A program made the position numbers and the translations under genes. DNA of 46,803 nt from Myxococcales bacterium (lineage in GTDB: Bacteria; Myxococcota; Myxococcia; Myxococcales; Myxococcaceae), in the NCBI GenBank assembly GCA_020846875.1, contig JADLDB010000020.1, positions 1 to 46,803 on the forward strand, written 5' to 3'. This document shows, in pieces, positions 8,666 to 15,338 of this stretch (positions are counted from its first letter, which is position 1; each line of letters starts with the position of its first letter). Below the pieces are notes generated by a model, which saw only the letters and a program-made list of their open reading frames with translations, made no database searches and was not told where the DNA came from.

Positions 8666-11113
8666 TCAACCGCAGTAGCCCGTCCCCACGTTGCAGGTGG
8701 ACGGCGCGCAGTCCGGATCGGACGTGCACGCGGGCAGGCACACGCCCGCCCCGGTGCCGTCGTCCTCGCAGACGAAGCCGCCGCGGCAGGACGACTGGCC
8801 TGTCCGGGGCCCCGCGCAGGTGGCGAGGCACGCCTGCACGGTGGTGAAGTCGATGCACTTCGCCCCCACCGGGCACGCCGCGGTGCCGCACTCGCGCGAG
8901 CAGTACCCCTGGGGCCAGGAGGTGAGGCAAGCGCCGCCCGAGCCGCAGGCCGAGTCGTCCGCGCAGGCCATGCCCACGGTCGATCCACCACTCCCCGGCA
9001 GGCTGGTGTCAGGCGCCAGCACGAAGTTCACCTCGGCGACGGTCTGGCCCACCGTCACCTCCAGCTCCGCGGGAGAGTCGGTGTTGGGCCACAGCCCGTA
9101 CGGCTCGCCGTCGTCCAGATCGCCGTTGTTGTTGGCGTCGACCAGCCCCAGCACGTAGTAGCGGCCGGCCGGCGCGTCGATGGAGTAGCGGTACCCGTTG
9201 CCCGGGGTGGCCTCGGCCGCGCCGCCCACCTGCCAGGCGCCCTGCTGATCCTGGTACACCAGCGCCACCACCGCCGTCGCCTGGTTGGCCGGCGCCCCCG
9301 CGCGCAGCTTCACCGTGACGCCTGCCCCGCCCACCGGAGACGAGATCGAGACGGTGGCCGAGTGCATGCCGTCGGCCAGCCCCGCGAAGTCCGCGCGCAC
9401 CGGGAAGGTGGAGGACTGGCCCGGGCCCACCGAGGCCTGCGCGCCGCCGGGGAAGGACAGCCGGCCGCCCTCCGTCCCGCCCGCCGTCAGCGCGACCTGC
9501 GCGGCCTGGCCGCCCACGTTGGAGATCGTCAGCGACTGCTCGACCGCCTGGGCGGTGAGGAAGAGCTCGGTGGTGCTCACCACCAGCCTCGCCGGGCCCG
9601 TCGGGGCCTGTCCCGTCGCCGCCAGCACCGCCGCGTGCGCGTTGACCAGCCCGGCGCCGCAGCCCTCGCTGCACTGGAAGGCGGTGTTGGCGGTGGACGT
9701 GAGCGCCAGCTTCGCCTGCGCGGCGGTGATCGCGGCTGAGCGCGCCTTCATCAGCGCCACCACGCCCGCCACGTGTGGCGAAGCCATGCTGGTGCCCTGC
9801 TCGAACTGGAAGACGGCGTCGGCGCCGTCCTGGAAGGTGGACAGCACGCCGTCGGGGTAGCTGTCGCCGTTGGCGTCCTCCGCCGACTCTCCGCCGGGGG
9901 CCACCACGTGCACCGCGCCCCCGAAGTTGGAGTAGCTGGCCCGCTTGCCCGAGAAGCGGGTCGCCCCCACGCAGATCACCTGCTGCTGGTTGCAGGGGGT
10001 GAAGCGAGAGGCCTCGATGTTGTCGTTGCCCGCCGCCACGACGATCACCGCGCCGCGGCCCACCGCCTCGTCGATCACGTCCTGGTAGCTCTGCGCCGGC
10101 CCGCCTTCCCCGCCGAGGCTCAGGTTGAGGACCGAGGCTGGCGTGGGGTTGGCGGGCGCGCCCGGCACCGCGCCGCCCGAGGCCCACTGCACCCCCGCGG
10201 CGATGTCGAAGTCCGTGCCGCCGCCCTTGCCCAGCACCCGCACCGGCAACAGCCGCGCGTTCCAGTCGACGCCCGCCACGCCCACCTGGTTGTTGGACAC
10301 GGCGCCGATGGTGCCGGCCACGTGGGTGCCGTGCCAGCTGGACTCGCCGTTGGGCAGATCACGGCCTTGATCGGTGGGATCCGCGTCGCGCCCGTCGCCG
10401 TCCTGCGCCCGCGCCGAGTCGGTGACGAAGTCGTACCCGGCCAGCACGCGCTGTCCGAGATCGGGGTGGCTGACGATGCCGGTGTCGATGACCGCCACCA
10501 CCACCGTCGCGCTGCCGGTGGTGAGATCCCACGCCGCCGGCAGGTTCATCGCCGGGTAGTGCCACTGGGCGGCGTAGAGCCTGTCGTTGGGGACGGCCAG
10601 CGGGTGGCGTACCCAGTTCGCCTCCGCGAACTTCACCCCTCGCGCGCCGCTCAGCCGATCGGCCAGGGCCAGCGTCTCCGGCCCGGACAGGGGGCGGCCG
10701 TCGGGGCGCGTGAAGACGATCAGGTGGAGGAACCTGCTGGCGAAGCCGGCGTGGCGCGCGTCCAGGCCGCGCTGCTTCACCTGCTGGAGCGCCTGGGCCG
10801 CGTCCAGCGCCTCATGGAAGCGGAGGATGATCTCCCCCGGCCGCACCTCGCTGGTCGTCTGCACGCCGTGCAGGCGGCCGGTGCTGATCAGCCTGGGCAG
10901 CCCCAGGAGCTGCCGGCTGCGCACGAAGGCCGAGAGGGTCGGCTCGACGCGCGCACGCTGGGTGGCGCCCTGGAAGACGGACACCGTGCCCGAGACCGCG
11001 CCGCCAGGCCCTCCGCCGCCTCCGCCCGCGCCGCCGCCAGTCCCAGTCCCTCCGTCACCGCTGCAGCCGCAGATCCACAGCGCCAGCGCCAAGCCTGCCA
11101 TCGCACGTCTCAT
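8666..11113 (-). CDS. Secreted S8 (subtilisin-like) peptidase, probable lipoprotein
   Basis: 815 residues. The signal peptide ends in ICGC (Cys17), consistent with lipidation, followed by a Gly-rich spacer (20-38) and a propeptide-like region (about 40-175). The subtilase domain (about 185-500) has the full catalytic triad: Asp210 in VIDTG, His261 in HGTHVAG and Ser442 in GTSMASPHVAG. The oxyanion Asn is 363. A beta-sandwich segment of BACON-like character follows (about 505-605), then a DANNNGDLDDGE loop at 659-670 that could bind calcium. A C-terminal region (716-815) contains 16 Cys, compatible with eight disulfides and therefore an extracytoplasmic location. The start at ATG 11113 opens on the signal peptide. 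The gene is 35 bp downstream of the TPR membrane protein gene and 7 bp upstream of the hybrid kinase gene. Confidence 0.92.
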   Translation of the reverse strand: MRRAMAGLALALWICGCSGDGGTGTGGGAGGGGGGPGGAVSGTVSVFQGATQRARVEPTLSAFVRSRQLLGLPRLISTGRLHGVQTTSEVRPGEIILRFHEALDAAQALQQVKQRGLDARHAGFASRFLHLIVFTRPDGRPLSGPETLALADRLSGARGVKFAEANWVRHPLAVPNDRLYAAQWHYPAMNLPAAWDLTTGSATVVVAVIDTGIVSHPDLGQRVLAGYDFVTDSARAQDGDGRDADPTDQGRDLPNGESSWHGTHVAGTIGAVSNNQVGVAGVDWNARLLPVRVLGKGGGTDFDIAAGVQWASGGAVPGAPANPTPASVLNLSLGGEGGPAQSYQDVIDEAVGRGAVIVVAAGNDNIEASRFTPCNQQQVICVGATRFSGKRASYSNFGGAVHVVAPGGESAEDANGDSYPDGVLSTFQDGADAVFQFEQGTSMASPHVAGVVALMKARSAAITAAQAKLALTSTANTAFQCSEGCGAGLVNAHAAVLAATGQAPTGPARLVVSTTELFLTAQAVEQSLTISNVGGQAAQVALTAGGTEGGRLSFPGGAQASVGPGQSSTFPVRADFAGLADGMHSATVSISSPVGGAGVTVKLRAGAPANQATAVVALVYQDQQGAWQVGGAAEATPGNGYRYSIDAPAGRYYVLGLVDANNNGDLDDGEPYGLWPNTDSPAELEVTVGQTVAEVNFVLAPDTSLPGSGGSTVGMACADDSACGSGGACLTSWPQGYCSRECGTAACPVGAKCIDFTTVQACLATCAGPRTGQSSCRGGFVCEDDGTGAGVCLPACTSDPDCAPSTCNVGTGYCG

Positions 11114-11148
11114 GGGTGCCCCACCTCGTTCCAGCGTTTTGCCTCTTC

Positions 11149-11877
11149 TTACTGCCCTTGTCCGGACGTTGCGCTGTTCCTCGGCGCCGCCGATGGGGTC
11201 AACTGGACCCACCAGAGGATGCCGGCGGAGACGGCCGCGACAGCGGCGAGGCCGTAGGAGATGTTGGCCCCGGTGGCGTTGGCGCGGGCCGCGTTGCCGA
11301 GGGAGAGGAAGTCGGACTCGTAGTAGGCCGCGTTGGCCTGGGCCTCGAGGTGCTTCGCGGACACCCCGAGCCCGATGCCGACGGCGAGCGCGGCGACGGC
11401 CACCACGGAGAGGGCGATGGGGACGGCGTGCCGCTTCCACTCGATGGTGGGCCAGGGGGCAGGCGCCTCGGCCCTGGGCGTAGGGGTGAGCTCGGGGCGC
11501 CGGGGGGTGTCGTCGCTCGGGAGATCGCTGTCCGGGAAAGGCGGTGGCGGCTCCACCAGGCTCTGCTTCACCTCCAGCCACAGATCGATCGCCTTGGGGC
11601 TGGAGTAGGGCGGCAGCTCTCCCGCGGCGTCGATGCGCTGGGCCACGCGGAAGTGCTCGGTGGCCTCCTTCACCTGGCCCAGGTTGAAGCGCGCGAGGCC
11701 CGAGTACACCTCGATCTCGAACAGCTCCTTCGGCGCGCTGGTCCACTTCTTTGAGGCCTGCTCCAGGCGCTCCAGGCAGCGCTCGAAGTCCAGCGAGCCG
11801 TACAGGGCCTTCGCCTCGGCGAGGTAGGGGTTGGGGGTGGCGGCGGAGAGGGCGAGGGTGAGCGCGAGGGAGATCAT
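11149..11877 (-). CDS. TPR protein with two C-terminal membrane segments
   Basis: 242 residues. An N-terminal signal-like stretch (1-14) is followed by tetratricopeptide-type helices (about 20-95), a Pro-rich charged linker (105-145) and two transmembrane helices (151-173 and 206-226). Myxobacterial genomes carry many such envelope TPR proteins, which generally act as protein-protein adaptors; the partner is not known. The ATG at 11877 overlaps the TGA of the upstream lipoprotein gene by 4 nt (ATGA), so the two are probably translationally coupled and may work together at the cell envelope. No catalytic motif is visible. Confidence 0.8.
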   Translation of the reverse strand: MISLALTLALSAATPNPYLAEAKALYGSLDFERCLERLEQASKKWTSAPKELFEIEVYSGLARFNLGQVKEATEHFRVAQRIDAAGELPPYSSPKAIDLWLEVKQSLVEPPPPFPDSDLPSDDTPRRPELTPTPRAEAPAPWPTIEWKRHAVPIALSVVAVAALAVGIGLGVSAKHLEAQANAAYYESDFLSLGNAARANATGANISYGLAAVAAVSAGILWWVQLTPSAAPRNSATSGQGQ

Positions 11878-12710
11878 GGGAGCTCCAGCATCACCGCGGG
11901 GTTGTCCGCCACCTGCCAGCCCGAGAGCGTGACGGTCCAGCCGGTGCCCGCGTCGCCGCCGTAGTCCACCACGCCGAGGCGCAGGCGGGTGGGCGGCGTG
12001 GTGGTGCCTGCCGGGCCGATGGGGCTGCTCGCGAGCAGCACCCCGTCCAGGGAGACCTGCCGGGCGCCGCCGCGGGTCCAGCTCACGTCCAGCACGTAGT
12101 CGCCGGCGCCGAAGCCTCCGTCGCGGGTGAAGACCTCTGTCATCGCGCTCAAAGAGAGGGTCTGCGCGTCGCTGCGCACCCAGAGCCGCCCCTGGGCGTC
12201 GAAGCCCAGCTTGAGCCAGGTGTCGCCGTTGGCGGCGTCGAGGGCGAGGAAGGACGCGGGGCCGCGCAGCTGCAGCGGGGCGGACAGGGTGAGGTGGCCC
12301 TGGAGGTGCCCGTAGGCGGCGCCGGGCAGGCGGGCAGGTTCTTCGATCTCGGCGGTGGCGGTGTCGCTGGCGTCGTCGGCGGAGACGATGGTGGCCCATA
12401 CCCGGTTGCCGCGGGAGGGATCGATGTCCAGGGTGCAGGCGGTGTCGACGGTGCTGTTGGTGAAGCCGTGGAGGCGCTGCTGCCACAGGGGCGCTAGCCC
12501 GGCGTCGAAGCGCCCCGCGTCCGGCGATCCAGCGTCGCCGCCGTCTAGCTCGTCGGGGGCGTGGCAGTGGCTGTCCACGCAGGTGCGCCCCGGGCCGCAG
12601 GGGTGGGCGTCGTCGCAGGCCCGGCCCGGCACGTCGTGGAGGTCCACCCCGCAGGACGCGCCAGCCCCCCACAGGACCAGCAGCGCGAAGGCAACCGGGA
12701 GGCGACGCAC
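11874..12710 (-). CDS. Putative lipoprotein with Cys-rich motif and beta-sandwich domain
   Basis: 278 residues starting at GTG 12710. The N-terminus has Arg-Arg, a hydrophobic core and an approximate lipobox GASC (Cys20). A short Cys-rich segment (32-49, CDD...CGPGRTCVDSHC) resembles the repeats that precede folded domains in myxobacterial exoproteins. An Asp/Ala/Gly linker (54-72) leads to a domain (about 80-278) that looks like a concanavalin-type beta-sandwich with alternating strands and no obvious catalytic residues. The GTG start is supported by the TACCTT hexamer 9 nt upstream and by the signal peptide position; an upstream ORF start would add a Cys/Arg-rich extension lacking hydrophobicity. 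It overlaps the TPR membrane protein gene by 4 nt. Ligand unknown. Confidence 0.75.
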   Translation of the reverse strand: MRRLPVAFALLVLWGAGASCGVDLHDVPGRACDDAHPCGPGRTCVDSHCHAPDELDGGDAGSPDAGRFDAGLAPLWQQRLHGFTNSTVDTACTLDIDPSRGNRVWATIVSADDASDTATAEIEEPARLPGAAYGHLQGHLTLSAPLQLRGPASFLALDAANGDTWLKLGFDAQGRLWVRSDAQTLSLSAMTEVFTRDGGFGAGDYVLDVSWTRGGARQVSLDGVLLASSPIGPAGTTTPPTRLRLGVVDYGGDAGTGWTVTLSGWQVADNPAVMLELP

Positions 12711-12719
12711 AGGCCGCCG

Positions 12720-12725
12720 AAGGTA
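12720..12725 (-). promoter_or_regulatory. -10-like hexamer TACCTT, leaderless arrangement
   Basis: On the minus strand TACCTT preceded by GTGC ends 9 nt before GTG 12710. No Shine-Dalgarno sequence is present. Confidence 0.4.
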
Positions 12726-12802
12726 GCACGCCGGCCCCTTCCCGCTTCCCACAAGCTGTCGGCAGTTCCGCCCGGCGCCCCGGTGTGACACCGTAGCCGC
12801 CC

Positions 12803-13654
12803 GTGAACGGACGCCTCGCGGAAGCGCTGAAGCAGGGCCTGCGGAAGTGGACGGAGTCGATGGCGGGCGACGATCTGGAGGATCGCCTCGCCGGCGAGCG
12901 CCCGGAGAACGAGTACGGCGTCGATCCCTTCGGCTTCAGCCTGGAGTACGCGCTGTCGGCGATCGGCCCCTTCGTGTGGCTGTACCAGAAGTACTTCCGG
13001 GTGCAGACCTTCGGAATCGAGAAGGTGCCGCGCGGCCGGGTGCTGCTGGTGTCCAACCACTCGGGGCAGCTCCCGCTGGACGGCGCGATGATCGGCGTGG
13101 CCATGCTGACCGAGGCGCGTCCGGGCCGGGCCATTCGCAGCATGGTGATGAACTGGGTGCCCACGCTGCCCTTCGTGTCCACCTTCTTCGCGCGGGTGGG
13201 GCAGATCGTCGGCACGCCGGAGAACTGCCGGCGCCTGTTGGAGAAGGACGAGGCGATCCTGGTCTTCCCGGAGGGGCAGAAGGCGATCAGCAAGCTCTTC
13301 CCCTTGCGCTACCAGCTGCAGGACTTCGGGCAGGGCTTCATGCGGCTGGCGCTGGAGACCAACACCCCCATCGTGCCGGTGGCGGTGATCGGCGCCGAGG
13401 AGCAGGCCCCGGCCTTCGTGGACCTCAAGCCGGTGGCGAAGCTGTTGGGCTTCCCCGCCTTCCCGCTGACGCCCTGGGGCCTGCCCCTGCCGCTCCCCAC
13501 GCGCTACCGCCTCTACTTCGGCTCGCCCCTGTTCTTCACCGGCCGGGCCGACGACGACGACGCGGAGCTGGAGAAGAAGGTGAAGGTGGTGAAGGCGGCG
13601 ATGCAGACGATGATCGACCAGGGCCTCAAGGCGCGGAAGGCGGTCTTCTGGTGA
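12803..13654 (+). CDS. Lysophospholipid/monoacylglycerol-type acyltransferase
   Basis: 283 residues, LPLAT superfamily. The catalytic box is NHSGQLPLDG, with His86 and Asp93 separated by six residues instead of the four of PlsC. That variant is seen in the MGAT-like branch of the superfamily. FPEG at 155-158 is the second conserved motif. A hydrophobic segment near 50-66 may associate with the membrane. It should move an acyl chain from a donor such as acyl-CoA or acyl-ACP to a lipid hydroxyl; the acceptor is unknown. The GTG start at 12803 is favoured because the whole N-terminus is in frame; ATG at codon 20 is an alternative. Its stop overlaps the next start by 4 nt (GTGA), so it is coupled to the SDR that follows. 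Confidence 0.85.
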   Translation: MNGRLAEALKQGLRKWTESMAGDDLEDRLAGERPENEYGVDPFGFSLEYALSAIGPFVWLYQKYFRVQTFGIEKVPRGRVLLVSNHSGQLPLDGAMIGVAMLTEARPGRAIRSMVMNWVPTLPFVSTFFARVGQIVGTPENCRRLLEKDEAILVFPEGQKAISKLFPLRYQLQDFGQGFMRLALETNTPIVPVAVIGAEEQAPAFVDLKPVAKLLGFPAFPLTPWGLPLPLPTRYRLYFGSPLFFTGRADDDDAELEKKVKVVKAAMQTMIDQGLKARKAVFW

Positions 13655-14583
13655 GCGATGATCGCGCGGCGGTGGTGGTGACGGGCATCTCGGGGAACTT
13701 GGGCCGCGTGGTGGCCAAGCAGCTCCACCTGTCCGAGCGGGTGCTGGGGATCGATCGCCGCCCCTTTGTGGGCCGGCCCAAAGACGTGGAGCACGTGCAG
13801 GTCGATCTGCGCAAGAAGAAGACCGACGAGGTGTTCCGGCGGAACCGGGTGAAGGCGGTCATCCACATGGGGATCCTCCATGATCCCCGGATGAGCGCGG
13901 AGGATCACCACAGCTTCAACGTGCTGGGCACCACCCGGGTGCTGGAGTGCGCCGCGAGGTACGGGGTGAAGAAGGTGGTGGTGCTGTCGAGCGCCAACGT
14001 CTACGGCCCGTCCCCCAACAACTCGAACTTCCTCACCGAGGACGCGCCGCTGATGGCCGCGTCCCGCTTCCCGTCGGTGCGCGATCTGATCGAGGTCGAC
14101 ATGCTGGCGCACGGCTTCTTCTGGAAGCACCCGGAAATCGAGACCGTGGTGCTCCGCCCCGTGCACATCGTGGGGCCGTCGGTGAAGAACGCCCCGTCCA
14201 ACTACCTGCGCCTCGAGCGGCCGTGGGTGATGTCGGGCTTCGATCCGATGGTGCAGCTCATCCACGTGGAGGACGTGGGGCGCGTGTTGATCGACGCGCT
14301 CAAGCCCGGCCGCAAGGGCGTCTACAACGTCGTCGGCCCCGGCGAAGTCCCCCTGTCCGCCGTCTTCCGCGAGCTGGGCCACCGTCCGCGCTCGGTGCCC
14401 CACGTCCTCGCGCGCCCCGTCCTCCACACGCTCTTCAAGTACCGCCTCGCCAGCTACCCGCCGGAAGAGCTGGATCACATCCAGTTCCTCTGTATGGTGG
14501 ACGGCTCCCGCTGGGCGGCCGAGTCGGGCTGGACGCCGCGCTTCTCCATGCGCGAGACGATCCGCTCCGTGCTGGGGGAATGA
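13651..14583 (+). CDS. Extended SDR / NAD-dependent epimerase-like protein with altered active site
   Basis: 310 residues. The Rossmann motif TGISGNLGR (11-19) is intact, and SSANVYGPS (113-121) matches the extended SDR family. The catalytic YxxxK is not conserved: in the segment SRFPSVRDLIEVD the expected Tyr is Ser142 and the expected Lys is Leu146, judging by the usual FxYxRDK context. NAD(P) binding is therefore likely, but classical dehydrogenase or epimerase chemistry is doubtful. It could be a cofactor-dependent scaffold or regulator, or use a different mechanism. Translation begins at GTG 13651 inside the stop of the acyltransferase gene, so a shared lipid or envelope role is plausible. 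Confidence 0.82.
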   Translation: MSDDRAAVVVTGISGNLGRVVAKQLHLSERVLGIDRRPFVGRPKDVEHVQVDLRKKKTDEVFRRNRVKAVIHMGILHDPRMSAEDHHSFNVLGTTRVLECAARYGVKKVVVLSSANVYGPSPNNSNFLTEDAPLMAASRFPSVRDLIEVDMLAHGFFWKHPEIETVVLRPVHIVGPSVKNAPSNYLRLERPWVMSGFDPMVQLIHVEDVGRVLIDALKPGRKGVYNVVGPGEVPLSAVFRELGHRPRSVPHVLARPVLHTLFKYRLASYPPEELDHIQFLCMVDGSRWAAESGWTPRFSMRETIRSVLGE

Positions 14584-14600
14584 CCTTCCTTCGTGATCCC

Positions 14601-14614
14601 TGACACGGCTGTCA
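14601..14614. promoter_or_regulatory. Inverted repeat, candidate enhancer for the sigma-54 promoter
   Basis: TGACA (14601-14605) and TGTCA (14610-14614) form a perfect dyad with a CGGC centre. It lies about 87 bp upstream of the -24 box at 14701, within the range where bacterial enhancer-binding proteins act. It also sits just after the SDR stop and could contribute to its 3' end. The cognate activator is not identifiable here. Confidence 0.35.
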
Positions 14615-14639
14615 TGCAGGGCGCCCTCGCGCGCCCTCC

Positions 14640-14669
14640 CGCAGGGCTCCAGAGCTCCCTAACCCTGCG
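14640..14669. repeat. 7-bp inverted repeat upstream of the sigma-54 promoter
   Basis: CGCAGGG (14640-14646) and CCCTGCG (14663-14669) are exact complements with a 16-nt loop. It lies between the TGACA/TGTCA dyad and the -24 box. It may be a second protein-binding site or a hairpin ending the upstream transcript. No T-run is present. Confidence 0.35.
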
Positions 14670-14700
14670 TGAGTACAAAGGAATGTGACGCGAGGCAGCA

Positions 14701-14716
14701 TGGCACCCCGGTTGCT
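14701..14716 (+). promoter_or_regulatory. Sigma-54 (RpoN) promoter, consensus -24/-12
   Basis: TGGCACC-N4-TTGCT matches the sigma-54 consensus TGGCACR-N4-TTGCW in nearly every position. The GG (14702-14703) and GC (14714-14715) doublets are spaced as required. Transcription would start near 14727. No open reading frame of usable size lies directly downstream on this strand; a terminator does. Confidence 0.72.
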
Positions 14717-14726
14717 CAGGAAGGAG

Positions 14727-14803
14727 CGAAGTAGGAGATCCCATTGGGGGATTTCCGACGCCCACCGCCTCGGCCGGCCCCGAGACGGTGGGCGGTTTTT
14801 TTT
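14727..14803 (+). ncRNA. Candidate sigma-54-dependent small RNA
   Basis: From the predicted start 12 nt after the GC doublet to the end of the T-run the transcript would be about 77 nt. It folds into two hairpins. The first pairs 14734-14742 with 14748-14756 (GGAGATCCC/GGGATTTCC, one G-U pair). The second is the terminator at 14760-14793. The single-stranded leader contains TAGGAG, which resembles a Shine-Dalgarno sequence. No start codon with a matching downstream frame is apparent. The upstream gene ends at 14583 and the facing gene ends at 14822, so the RNA lies in its own intergenic space. Myxobacteria have a known developmental sRNA (Pxr), and a comparison is warranted, but I cannot confirm identity. 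Confidence 0.6.
14760..14803 (+). terminator. Strong rho-independent terminator
   Basis: GCCCACCG (14760-14767) pairs with CGGTGGGC (14786-14793), and inside it CTCGG (14769-14773) pairs with CCGAG (14780-14784). Eight T residues follow at 14796-14803. On the opposite strand no U-tract follows, so it serves plus-strand transcription. It is the only textbook hairpin-plus-T-run terminator found in the window. Confidence 0.85.
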
Positions 14804-14821
14804 GTCCAGCGCAGTCGTCCG

Positions 14822-15286
14822 TCAGGGCGCCGCTGGATCGCTCTTCGGCGGGCTCTTCCCGGGAAGCTCTGCGGAGAAGGGCCCTTCGTCCTGGCTCTCT
14901 ACCAGCCACGCCGAGTCGCGCCACACCATCGAGGTGGTGATGACGGCCTTCTTCTCGGTGCCGTCGGGCAGGCGGTACCAGGACAGCTTCGAGACGACGG
15001 TGGCGGACATTTGGTCGGCGGCCACCACCGCGTCCTCCAGCTGGAAGTCGGTGATGAAGAGATCCCGCTCGTCTTCATTCTTGAGCCGCGCCTTGATGAA
15101 GGCCGCGCGGCGCTCGGGCACGAGGCGATCCGCCGCGCCCCGGTAGTCCTTCCAGCGCAGCGCCTGGTGGAAGCTCTCGATCGCCGGCTTGATCTCCTCG
15201 GGGTCGCCCTTCCCGCTCAAGGTGGCGCAGGCGCCGGCGGCGAGCGCGGCGACGAACAGGCAGGGGAAGGTGACGCGGTGGCTCAT
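14822..15286 (-). CDS. Small putative lipoprotein, NTF2/SnoaL-like
   Basis: 154 residues. The signal peptide (1-about 20) ends in AGAC, a lipobox-like site, so an envelope lipoprotein is likely. The mature part has an alpha-plus-beta pattern (helices near 35-70, strands near 85-140) compatible with an NTF2-like fold, without recognisable catalytic residues. The C-terminus is Pro/Lys-rich. The ATG at 15286 is chosen because the signal peptide starts there and a TACCGT hexamer lies 8 nt upstream; an alternative 6 codons upstream is weaker. It faces the small RNA terminator and diverges from the large TPR gene. Function unknown. Confidence 0.72.
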   Translation of the reverse strand: MSHRVTFPCLFVAALAAGACATLSGKGDPEEIKPAIESFHQALRWKDYRGAADRLVPERRAAFIKARLKNEDERDLFITDFQLEDAVVAADQMSATVVSKLSWYRLPDGTEKKAVITTSMVWRDSAWLVESQDEGPFSAELPGKSPPKSDPAAP

Positions 15287-15294
15287 GGTGCGCG

Positions 15295-15320
15295 ACGGTA
15301 GCACCGGCCGTTGCTAGGGT
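15295..15320. promoter_or_regulatory. Divergent -10-like hexamers for lipoprotein and TPR genes
   Basis: On the minus strand TACCGT (15295-15300) ends 8 nt before ATG 15286. On the plus strand TAGGGT (15315-15320) lies 18 nt before ATG 15339, giving a leader of about 11 nt. The two promoters nearly abut, so the genes could compete for RNA polymerase. Confidence 0.35.
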
Positions 15321-15338
15321 CGCGAAACCGCACTCCGT

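Noticed and set aside
5518-8847. 1109-codon open frame on the plus strand opposite mfd and the hybrid kinase
   Set aside because: It is antisense to two genes with complete conserved motifs, and its composition is unlike a folded protein.
14711-14730. Hairpin TTGCTC/GAGCGA as an upstream stem-loop of the small RNA
   Set aside because: It overlaps the -12 box of the sigma-54 promoter, so it would not be in the transcript if that promoter is used. It would matter only if transcription begins further upstream.
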